Origin: a virus
IMG/VR virus record: IMGVR_UViG_3300047557_002876
Span: 1 to 64,000 of that record
DNA: 64,000 nucleotides
Strand: one strand, 5' to 3'
Under the pieces are notes generated by a model. The model was not told the DNA's origin. It saw only the letters and a program-made list of their open reading frames with translations, and ran no database searches. Positions 56,225-64,000 of this stretch are shown in pieces; position 1 is the stretch's first letter; each line of letters begins with the position of its first letter. The position numbers and the translations under genes are program-made.

Positions 56225-59200
56225 ATGCCTCTTAATAAGCTGGATAATTTTATTAAGAATACTGAAGGTCGTATTTTATATGTAAATCCAAATGACCTTG
56301 ATGCAACTGATGCAATTACAAATCAAGGAAACTCTCTTGCACAACCTTTTAAAACAGTACAAAGAGCACTTTTAGAAGCAGCAAGATTTTCATATTTAAA
56401 AGGAAAGAATAATGATATTGTAGAGAAGACTACAATTCTTTTATTTCCAGGGGAGCACTTAATTGATAATAGACCTGGTTATGCAATATATGATAATGGT
56501 GGTGCTGCATATGCAGTAACTAGAGCTGGTGGTGTTGGAGTTCTAGCATCATCAGTTCTTTCTCTTGGTCTAGATGCTAATTTTGATTTAACTCAAGAAG
56601 ATAATATTTTATATAAATTTAACAGTTTTTATGGTGGGGTTGTAGTTCCAAGAGGAACTTCTATTGTTGGTCTAGATCTTCGTAAAACTAAAATTAGACC
56701 AAAATACGTCCCAAACCCAACAGATCCTGCTGTAGATAAATCAGCAATTTTTAGAATTACTGGTGCATGTTACTTCTGGCAGTTTTCTTTATTTGATGGT
56801 GATGAAACTGGTTTAGTTTTCACTAACCCAGATAATTTTGGTTCAGAATATAGATCTGTTCCTCTATTTTCACACCACAAATTAACGTGTTTTGAATATT
56901 GTGATGGCGTGAACAATATTGGTTCATATGGTCTTACAGACCTTGACATGTACTACAGTAAAGTATCAAATGCTTTTAATGTAGTTAGAGATATTGATCA
57001 AAAGTTTCCAGCAGATGCCGCAGGTTTTGCAAAGCGTCGCCCAGAATGGGAGATTGTTGGTGCATTTGCATCTGACCCAATTAGCATTTCTGAGATTATT
57101 TCTGGCAACGGCGCCACGGCAACAGCAGTTGTTACTGTAACTACTGCAACTGCACATAACTTGAACATTGGAACTCCAATTAAAATAAAGGGAGTTTCAG
57201 GTTCTGGTGTAACCGCACCATTCAATATTTCAACAAAGGTTCAAAATATCATAAGTGATTTCCAATTTACTTACGTAATTCCAGGTTTTAGTTCATATCC
57301 AAATTTAAATCCAAGTCCAAGTGCATCTTCAGCAACAGTAACTGTAGAGACTGATACTGTTTCTGGCGCATCTCCTTATATTTTCAACTGTTCCCTAAGA
57401 TCTGTATGGGGAATGAATGGAATGCACGCTGATGGTTATAAAGCATCAGGATTCCGTTCAATGGTCGTTGCGCAGTTTACTGCAGTATCTCTACAGAAAG
57501 ACGATCGTGCTTTTGCAAAATATGATCCATCTTCAAGAACTTATAAGGTTGTAAATTATCAAACTGTTTATGGTGCTAAACTTCCGGAAGGAGCATCACA
57601 GACTGACTCTACAAAAGCATATCATTTAGATCCAAGAGCAGTTTATAGGCAAGGTTGGGAGTCTAGTCACATTAAGTTTACCAATGATGCGTTTATACAG
57701 ATTGTTTCTGTGTTTGCAATTGGTTTCAATAAACATTTTGATGGAGAAACTGGTGGTGATGCTTCAATCACAAACTCTAACTCAAACTTTGGGCAAATTT
57801 CTTTAAACTCCAGTGGATTTAAGAAAGATGCTTTCGTTAAAGATAATAATGCTTTTATAACATCTATTATTCCACCAAGATCTTTTGATGAAAATTTAGA
57901 GGATAGAATCGATTGGCTTTCTTTAGATGTTGGTCTAACAACCTCAGTTGGAATCACAAGTCATTTATATCTCTACGGTTACAATTCTAGAGATAATATA
58001 CCAACTTCATTAACTCAAGGTTATAGAATTGGTGCAAGACTTAACGATAAGTTATATTTTGTTGGCGCAGGAGTTACATATTCTGCAGACATTTACATGT
58101 GTGATAATGTAATTACTGATACTCAAATAGCAGCAACTGGAACAACAAGTGCTCAAAAAGTATATGACGTAGATTCTGGCCCAACAAATAACGTATTTAC
58201 TATAGGTTCACATAATTTACAAACTGGAGAAAAAGTAATCATCATCAGCGATGATGGAGATCTTCCAGAAAATATTATTGAGCACATTGTCTATTATACA
58301 ATTAGTGTAAACTCAACACAAATTAAATTAGCAGCATCTTATAGTGATGCTCTAGCAGGAATTGAACTTGAAGTTTATGGTGGAACAAATTTACACATTA
58401 TCAGTAGAGTATCTGATAAAAATTCTGGTGAAATTGGTTCCCCAATTCAGTATGATGCTATTAACTCAAATTGGTATGTTCATACAAATATAGGTAGTGA
58501 AATTTATAATGCACTTAACACTCTTGGTGTTAATGGGTTATCTGAAACTACCGATCTTGCATATATTAATAGAATTTCTGACACAAGAAGTTTAGATGAA
58601 AAACTTTATAAGGTTAGAGTTGTAATTCCAAAAGATCTTCCAAACGCAAAAGATCCCCAAACTGGATTCGTTATTCAAGAATCCAGTTCAACAGGTGCTA
58701 GAAACAATGCAGATTTTACTAGAACTAGTATTGGAACTACAGATTATGGTTATAAAAAGAACCCAAGATTTATTAGTACATGTACAGTAGCAAGTGAAAC
58801 TGTAACTGTAGTTTCAGAATTACCTCACGACATTCAAGTTGGAGAGCGTGTCTATATTAGAAATGTTATAAGCACAACAAATGCAACTGGATTAGATAAC
58901 CTAGGATATAATGGTCTATTTGAGGTTACTGCAGTAACAGATGATGTAACATTTAAATATTCAACTACTGATATTTTTGGCGTAGTTCATACTCCTGGAA
59001 CATTTACTAGTAACCCTCACAGTAGAACTATTTCTCTACCTAGATTTGAGAGAAATGATTGGAGAGGAAATCTATACATTTATAGAAATGAGGTAATTTC
59101 ACCTTACATTGAAGGATCTCAAGATGGTGTTTATCATCTTTATGTTCTCAATTCCAATAATGCAATACAAAATGAATTCACCAATTTAAAATTTAGCCAA

Positions 59201-61624
59201 TTAAAGAAAGATCTTTACCCACAATTAGATAGAGATAATCCTAATTCTAACCCACAATCCGCAAAGACATACGCAAAGCGTTCTCCAATTGGAGCAATCG
59301 TTACAAATGATCTTAAGAAGAGTATTACCAGAGAGTCTGCCGATTTACTATTAAAAGAAGTTGGTGTAGGACTTACTATTTCTTCAGTTTCTTCATCTAC
59401 AAGTAGTGCAACAATTACTTTTGGCAGAAATCATGGGTTATCTGGAATTGTAACCTACAGTAATACAACTGCTGGCAGTTTCCCCTTAACAGGTGGAAAT
59501 AGTTACACCGATGGTACTTACTATAACGTAAAACTCTATAGTAACTCTGGTCTTACAATTTGGAAAGGAGCAACCGCTAAAGTTGTAGTTTCTGGTGGTG
59601 CAATTTCTTCCGTCGATATTACTGCTCCAGGTTCTGGTTATGCTAATGGCGATGTTCTTTATTTTGATATTGCTGTAATTGGTGCAGGAAATAATGGCAA
59701 ATTAACGTTATCTACTGCTGGCATTTCAACAAATATCGGTGATGTTGTTCAGTTTACTGGTGTAGGTACAACTGATGATGGTTACTATAGAATTACTTCT
59801 GTTCCAGCAGTAAATCAAATTTCTATAGCAAAAACTGCTGGTGATCCTACAATATTACCATCACAATATGGTTTTGTAATTGCACCTTCAGTGAGGATTA
59901 GTTCAACTTCATATAATTCATCATCTAAGGTATCAACCTTTACTTGCATCTCTGCTCACGGTTTAGTTTCTGGCAATAAATTTAGAGTTCTTGACTCATC
60001 AAACAATAATCTTGGAGACTTCACTGTTCTTGATAGAACTAGTGCTACAGTATTCACTGCAACTACAAATAAGTCATTGTCTGCAAACAGTGGGTATGTT
60101 TTAAGGCATGGTTTATCTTCAAATGAAGGAGTATCTGATAATACTTCTGAAAATCTTGGTGCAAGATCAATTACGTTCTATGATAATAGTACTTTAAGAC
60201 TAACTTCTACCATTACTACTGAGACAACTTTACCTATAGCATTTTCTGGCATCTCTACTGCAACTAGATTGCCACTAGGTTCTTATATTCAGATTGATAA
60301 TGAGATAATGCGAGTTATTAGTACTGGAAGTCAATCACAGTTTACAGTTCTTCGAGGTGCTCTTGGAACTCTGCAAGAAGGTCATGATGAAAATTCATTA
60401 GTTCGAAAGATTAATCCAATCGCTATTGAATTCAGAAGACCATCTATTCTCAGAGCTTCTGGTCACACATTTGAATATCTTGGTTACGGACCAGGAAACT
60501 ACTCCACAGGTTTACCTCAGGTTCAGGTAAAAACCAATACTGATACTGAAGATTTTCTTGCACAATCTCAGCAAAGATCTTGTGGAACAGTGGTATACAC
60601 TGGAATGAATAATAATGGCGATGTATTTTCTGGTAATACAAAAACATCATCTTCAAGTGGAGAAGTTGTATCTTTCGATATTCCAAACCCAACTGTAACT
60701 GGTCAAGATCCTTCAAAATTAAGTGTAGTATTTGATGAAGTTACGGTTAAAGAAAGACTGTTGGTTGAGGGTGGTGGTTCTGGTGCAGTTCTTTCTCAAT
60801 TTGATGGTCCAGTATCATTCAGTAAACAAATCAGAGCAAAAGATAGAGTAACTTTCAGTTCAACTGTAAAAATTTCTGATACAAGATCAACACAATCAAA
60901 TAGTATAACTAGTGGTTCTTTAATAGTAAATGGTGGAGTTGGTATTGGTAAAAATCTATATGTTGGCGGCAATATCAATGTCCTTTCAAATACCAATCTT
61001 ACAGGAACTCTGAATGTTGACGGTGGTACTACACTTAATAGTACATTAGATGTTGATGGTGGCACTACACTTAACAGTTCTTTAGATGTTGATGGCGGCA
61101 CTACACTTAATAGTACATTAGATGTAGATGGAGCTACTACATTAAATAGTACTCTTGATGTCGATGGTGGCACTACACTTAATAGTACATTAGATGTTTC
61201 AGGTGCTACCACAATTAATAATACATTAAATATTAGTGGAACAATTAGATCTACTGGATCATTAATCACTTTAGATGACAATGTTCAAGTCAATGGTGAT
61301 TTAAATGTAACTGGCGATATAACAGCATTCTTCACATCAGACCAGAGACTTAAAGATAATATTACTCCAATTGAAGACCCACTTACTAAGGTTCTTTCAA
61401 TTAGTGGTAATACTTATGTTTGGAATGAGAAGTCTGGAAAAGAAGGTAATGATGTTGGTGTAATCGCTCAAGAAGTTCTAGAAGTTCTTCCTGAAGCGAT
61501 TACTACTAGAGATAATGGTTATCTTGCGGTTAGTTATGAAAAACTAGTTCCACTACTCATTGAGGCAATTAAAGAACTCTCTAGTAAGGTAGAAAATCTT
61601 GAACAACGACTCTCAGATAAATAA
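56225..61624 (+). CDS. Beta-helix tail fibre with S74 chaperone, 1799 aa
   Basis: The N-terminus begins a beta-helix (ILYVNPNDLDATDAITNQGN, AQPFKTVQRALLEAARF, ILLFPGEHLIDNRPGYAIYD). Long beta domains follow, then SGHTFEYLGYGPGNYSTG (shared with the 3485 and 41872 proteins), six TLDVDGGTTLNS repeats (61007-61222), a short fibre stem and a C-terminal S74 domain (TSDQRLKDNITPIEDPLTKV, DVGVIAQEVLEVLPEAI, YEKLVPLLIEAIKEL) for trimerisation and self-cleavage. It is one of three beta-helix fibres here and keeps the strongest beta-helix N-terminus. Probably a long or side tail fibre. Confidence 0.85.
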   Translation: MPLNKLDNFIKNTEGRILYVNPNDLDATDAITNQGNSLAQPFKTVQRALLEAARFSYLKGKNNDIVEKTTILLFPGEHLIDNRPGYAIYDNGGAAYAVTRAGGVGVLASSVLSLGLDANFDLTQEDNILYKFNSFYGGVVVPRGTSIVGLDLRKTKIRPKYVPNPTDPAVDKSAIFRITGACYFWQFSLFDGDETGLVFTNPDNFGSEYRSVPLFSHHKLTCFEYCDGVNNIGSYGLTDLDMYYSKVSNAFNVVRDIDQKFPADAAGFAKRRPEWEIVGAFASDPISISEIISGNGATATAVVTVTTATAHNLNIGTPIKIKGVSGSGVTAPFNISTKVQNIISDFQFTYVIPGFSSYPNLNPSPSASSATVTVETDTVSGASPYIFNCSLRSVWGMNGMHADGYKASGFRSMVVAQFTAVSLQKDDRAFAKYDPSSRTYKVVNYQTVYGAKLPEGASQTDSTKAYHLDPRAVYRQGWESSHIKFTNDAFIQIVSVFAIGFNKHFDGETGGDASITNSNSNFGQISLNSSGFKKDAFVKDNNAFITSIIPPRSFDENLEDRIDWLSLDVGLTTSVGITSHLYLYGYNSRDNIPTSLTQGYRIGARLNDKLYFVGAGVTYSADIYMCDNVITDTQIAATGTTSAQKVYDVDSGPTNNVFTIGSHNLQTGEKVIIISDDGDLPENIIEHIVYYTISVNSTQIKLAASYSDALAGIELEVYGGTNLHIISRVSDKNSGEIGSPIQYDAINSNWYVHTNIGSEIYNALNTLGVNGLSETTDLAYINRISDTRSLDEKLYKVRVVIPKDLPNAKDPQTGFVIQESSSTGARNNADFTRTSIGTTDYGYKKNPRFISTCTVASETVTVVSELPHDIQVGERVYIRNVISTTNATGLDNLGYNGLFEVTAVTDDVTFKYSTTDIFGVVHTPGTFTSNPHSRTISLPRFERNDWRGNLYIYRNEVISPYIEGSQDGVYHLYVLNSNNAIQNEFTNLKFSQLKKDLYPQLDRDNPNSNPQSAKTYAKRSPIGAIVTNDLKKSITRESADLLLKEVGVGLTISSVSSSTSSATITFGRNHGLSGIVTYSNTTAGSFPLTGGNSYTDGTYYNVKLYSNSGLTIWKGATAKVVVSGGAISSVDITAPGSGYANGDVLYFDIAVIGAGNNGKLTLSTAGISTNIGDVVQFTGVGTTDDGYYRITSVPAVNQISIAKTAGDPTILPSQYGFVIAPSVRISSTSYNSSSKVSTFTCISAHGLVSGNKFRVLDSSNNNLGDFTVLDRTSATVFTATTNKSLSANSGYVLRHGLSSNEGVSDNTSENLGARSITFYDNSTLRLTSTITTETTLPIAFSGISTATRLPLGSYIQIDNEIMRVISTGSQSQFTVLRGALGTLQEGHDENSLVRKINPIAIEFRRPSILRASGHTFEYLGYGPGNYSTGLPQVQVKTNTDTEDFLAQSQQRSCGTVVYTGMNNNGDVFSGNTKTSSSSGEVVSFDIPNPTVTGQDPSKLSVVFDEVTVKERLLVEGGGSGAVLSQFDGPVSFSKQIRAKDRVTFSSTVKISDTRSTQSNSITSGSLIVNGGVGIGKNLYVGGNINVLSNTNLTGTLNVDGGTTLNSTLDVDGGTTLNSSLDVDGGTTLNSTLDVDGATTLNSTLDVDGGTTLNSTLDVSGATTINNTLNISGTIRSTGSLITLDDNVQVNGDLNVTGDITAFFTSDQRLKDNITPIEDPLTKVLSISGNTYVWNEKSGKEGNDVGVIAQEVLEVLPEAITTRDNGYLAVSYEKLVPLLIEAIKELSSKVENLEQRLSDK
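61007..61222 (+). repeat. 36-bp in-frame tandem repeat, 6 units
   Basis: Six TLDVDGGTTLNS-type units whose DNA is nearly identical to units of the array at 42679-43182 in a different gene, pointing to exchange between the two fibre genes. Confidence 0.88.
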
Positions 61625-61641
61625 CTAAAAAACCATATAAG

Positions 61642-63600
61642 ATGGCAAATTATAGAAAGTCATTTAATTTTAGACATGGTGTCCAAGTTGACTATGATAA
61701 TTTTATCGTAAATGCAAACGGTTTGGTGGGAATTGGAACATCCATTCCCACCGAGTTTTTAGATGTTAGGGGTAACGCTAAAGTAATTGGGTTATTTACT
61801 GCAACATCTGTCAGTGCTCAAAATTTAAGTGTGAGTGGGGTTACCACTTTTACTTCATTAGACAATGGAAGAATTTTAATTAATTCTGGGATTATAACAG
61901 CATCTTCTGGGGTTGTAACATATTATGGCGATGGAAGTAAACTAACTAATTTAGCGTCATCGCAGTGGGTAGATGTCAACCCAGGAACTGGGTTTTCTAG
62001 CATTTATAATTCAGGGACAGTTGGCATTGCAACATCGATGCCAAATTATTTTCTACAAATTGGTAACGACCCACAAAATTCAAGTGGAACTGGTATAAGT
62101 TCTACTGGAAATATCAGAGCGAGTGGAGTTATAACCGCAGCATCTTTTGATGGTTCTGGTGCTCAAATAACTCAAATTAATGCATCAAATATCTCATCCG
62201 GAACATTATCTAATTCAAGACTTCCATCTAGCATTAATATTTCGGGAATTATTACTGCACCATCGTTTAATGGAACTCTTAACGGAAATGTAAATTCTGG
62301 AGTTGGAACTTTCAATAATGTTGTCATTGGCGGAGCAACTACATCACTAATTGTAAATGGCAATTCTAGAATTAATGGCGTAGTAACTGCAATAACTTTT
62401 GTAGGAAATCTTACCGGAACTGCGAGCACAGCACAATCATTAACTGGAACTCCGAATATAACTGTTGGAAGTATAACTGCATCATCAATTGGGGTTGGAT
62501 TAGTAACATCTGGTATTACAACTTCGTTCTCGACATTACATGTCGGAACTGGTGGAACTGCATTTGCAGCATTAAATTCTGGAAGAATTGGTATAGGAAC
62601 TGCATTACCAACATCAGATCTTCAGATCAGAAAAACCAGTTCAACACTCTTTGAAGTTATTAGTAGCTCTGAAGATTCTAGAATTAGTATTGGTCAGTCT
62701 GTCGGTGTTGGTAGAAGCACTGCAGTTTTAAGATTTGGAAATATTTCAAAAACTTTTGATATCCTCAATAATGACACTGGTAATTTTAATTTATACCTAC
62801 ATGCCGGTGCTGCTGGCATAGGAACTGGTAGATTTGCTTGGATTTATGGTCAGACAAATACAGAACTTGCTTCATTAACTTATGATGGCAAGTTGGGTAT
62901 TGGAAAAACAAATCCAGATAATACTATTCATGTAGTTGGAACTTCAACAGTAACTGGAAATGCTTGGTTTGGTAATAATGTAACTATTAGTGGAAATTTA
63001 TCTGTAGGGTCTATTGACTTACCATCCGTTATAAACGATACAAATTTATTTAATTTATCTGGTATTTCTACGGTTTATGATTTAAGGGTAACAAATAGTT
63101 TTATTGTACCAACTGGTTCAAAAATTGGCGTAGGAACAGACACACCAATCACATCTTTCGATGCTCGTGGTCAAAATGGTTTATTTGGTTCAATTGGAAT
63201 AGGAACCACATCATTTAATCAAAGTTTAAGAGTAAATGGTCTTTCTTTACTATCAAGTGTTGCTATTGGTAATACCAATTTAGATGATGGAAGTGGTGTT
63301 GCTATAGTTGGGGGAACTACTACACTAAACTCTAATTCAGTTTCGGGTATTAACTCTTCTATTGTTATTTTAGATGATACGTGTGCTCTTGGGGTTGGAA
63401 CTACTTCATATCGTTCCGCAGTAGATTTTGCTGACGCTGGAAAAAATCATTATGGGGGAGTCGGTGCTTTCATGGTCGTCCCAAGATTGACTAATTCTCA
63501 AAGAACAGGTTTATCTACAGTCGGTGGTGCCATTATTTTTAATACTGATACTGGCAAATTTCAAGGATACACTGGTATTGCCTGGACAGATTTTCATTAA
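61642..63600 (+). CDS. Repeat-rich tail fibre, 652 aa
   Basis: N-terminal stem modules (MANYRKSFNFRHGVQVDYDN, GLVGIGTSIPTEFLDVRGNA), then repeated GIITASSF, IGIGTALPTSDLQIRK and SIGIGTTSFNQSLRVNG units, ending in a small globular part (VVPRLTNSQRTGLSTVGGAI, TDTGKFQGYTGIAWTDFH) that resembles tip domains of phage fibres. It shares stem motifs with the 6727 and 46257 proteins but lacks both their large arrays and an S74 domain. It follows the S74 fibre by 17 bases and is probably another fibre or fibre tip. Confidence 0.75.
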   Translation: MANYRKSFNFRHGVQVDYDNFIVNANGLVGIGTSIPTEFLDVRGNAKVIGLFTATSVSAQNLSVSGVTTFTSLDNGRILINSGIITASSGVVTYYGDGSKLTNLASSQWVDVNPGTGFSSIYNSGTVGIATSMPNYFLQIGNDPQNSSGTGISSTGNIRASGVITAASFDGSGAQITQINASNISSGTLSNSRLPSSINISGIITAPSFNGTLNGNVNSGVGTFNNVVIGGATTSLIVNGNSRINGVVTAITFVGNLTGTASTAQSLTGTPNITVGSITASSIGVGLVTSGITTSFSTLHVGTGGTAFAALNSGRIGIGTALPTSDLQIRKTSSTLFEVISSSEDSRISIGQSVGVGRSTAVLRFGNISKTFDILNNDTGNFNLYLHAGAAGIGTGRFAWIYGQTNTELASLTYDGKLGIGKTNPDNTIHVVGTSTVTGNAWFGNNVTISGNLSVGSIDLPSVINDTNLFNLSGISTVYDLRVTNSFIVPTGSKIGVGTDTPITSFDARGQNGLFGSIGIGTTSFNQSLRVNGLSLLSSVAIGNTNLDDGSGVAIVGGTTTLNSNSVSGINSSIVILDDTCALGVGTTSYRSAVDFADAGKNHYGGVGAFMVVPRLTNSQRTGLSTVGGAIIFNTDTGKFQGYTGIAWTDFH

Positions 63601-63619
63601 TTAAGAGGTATAGGGGTTA

Positions 63620-64000
63620 ATGTCTGAATCAGTAACTAAAGCAGGTCCTTATTTTTCATCTGGTTCTATTTCTTTTAGTTCACTTAGAAATGCTTTCAAA
63701 GAAACAACATCTGGTTCAATTAAAGCATCGGAACTAAGAAGAAATACTGATACTGAAAATAGAAATCCCATTGTGCCTGATGCCACGGAAAATTCTCCGA
63801 TTTCTACTGGAAGTAACTTAAAAGTTTCTCAATTTAGAAATTCAATTAAGTATTATTATATCACACAAAGTGGGACTGACGAAAATCTAATCATTAATGA
63901 CTTATCTTGGAATTTAAATTTATACAAATCTATCAGAAAATGGGTATATATTGGAGGGAATGTTGGTTCTAACACTACTTCAGTTGCTGCAGCTAGACTT
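63620..64000 (+). CDS. Adhesin-like fibre protein, partial (runs off the window)
   Basis: Open frame of 127 codons with no stop before the end: MSESVTKAGPYFSSGSISFS, SLRNAFKETTSG, SELRRNTDTENRNPIV, then KVSQFRNSIKYYYITQSGTD and IRKWVYIGGNVGSNTTS. The layout (ISFS-LRNAF-E..., SQFRNS, then a beta segment with NLIIND, W and RKWVYIGG) parallels the N-terminal part of the protein at 52684 (ISLLDIQNEFGG..., SSVRRKKLILG). A GAGG lies 16 bases before the ATG. Likely another tip/adhesin gene. Confidence 0.65.
   Translation, partial: MSESVTKAGPYFSSGSISFSSLRNAFKETTSGSIKASELRRNTDTENRNPIVPDATENSPISTGSNLKVSQFRNSIKYYYITQSGTDENLIINDLSWNLNLYKSIRKWVYIGGNVGSNTTSVAAARL

Noticed and set aside
60796-61281. 161-codon open frame on the minus strand
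   Set aside because: It lies antisense to the TLDVDGGTTLNS repeats, and the regular period produces long open frames on the opposite strand (the same happens at 42666-43133 and 47285-47953). Composition is not protein-like and there is no ribosome-binding site.
3485-64000. Prophage or integration features (integrase, att sites, insertion sequences)
   Set aside because: No integrase, recombinase or transposase motif and no flanking target duplications are visible. The gene set is that of a lytic T4-type phage.

Overview
The window is part of the genome of a T4-type contractile-tailed cyanophage (marine myovirus, probably infecting Synechococcus or a close relative). The evidence is photosystem II genes (the end of psbA and a complete psbD) beside T4-type replication and baseplate genes (32, 33, 59, 53, 48, 4, 26, 27, 5), AT-rich sequence, T4-style late promoter boxes (NATAAATA/CTAAATA), a small tRNA cluster and free-standing HNH endonucleases. 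The intron-containing psbA followed by an HNH gene recalls phage S-PM2. The assignment rests on reading protein motifs, not on a database search.

Layout. 1-2529: photosynthesis cassette, with the 3' end of a group I intron, the last psbA exon, an F-CphI-like HNH gene, a small membrane ORF, a LOG-like Rossmann protein and psbD. 2530-3431: small ORFs and a second HNH gene. 3485-12030: a first block of three virion-fibre genes (beta-helix protein, small beta protein, giant repeat fibre). 12033-22612: three proteins built from NYGWFGGG...VDRIDFSND repeats, interleaved with two glycosyltransferases, a sulfotransferase and two Fe(II)/2-oxoglutarate dioxygenase-like proteins. This is the most unusual part of the window. 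22641-24825: small genes including a glutaredoxin. 24925-25358: two tandem glutamine-type aptamers ahead of three tiny overlapping ORFs. 25427-30236: nucleotide and DNA replication genes (thyX, phoH, PD-(D/E)XK nuclease, 33, 59, DUF1825, 32).

30284-32676 is a leftward operon of 4, an unknown gene, 48 and 53. Its promoter overlaps a divergent one that drives the rightward baseplate-hub genes at 32718-41870: 54-like, 26 with a probable -1 frameshift product, two tape-measure-like proteins (one with muramidase-like and M23 domains), 27, 5 and a separate beta-helix spike. 41872-52682 is a second copy of the three-gene fibre block. 52684-54012 is a glycine-rich adhesin. 54049-56192 holds small early genes, an orphan Phd-like antitoxin, tRNA-Ile(UAU), tRNA-Met(CAU), tRNA-Leu(UAA) and a third HNH gene. 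56225-64000 holds a further beta-helix fibre with an S74 chaperone, another fibre, and an adhesin-like gene that runs off the end.

How it works together. D1 and D2 would keep host photosynthesis running during infection. thyX, phoH, 59 and 32 serve DNA synthesis, and gp33 helps switch on late promoters. Most of the window builds the baseplate and an unusually large set of repeat-rich fibres. The modification enzymes lying between the propeller-like proteins suggest that fibre proteins are hydroxylated, glycosylated or sulfated, which is an inference from gene order and families only.
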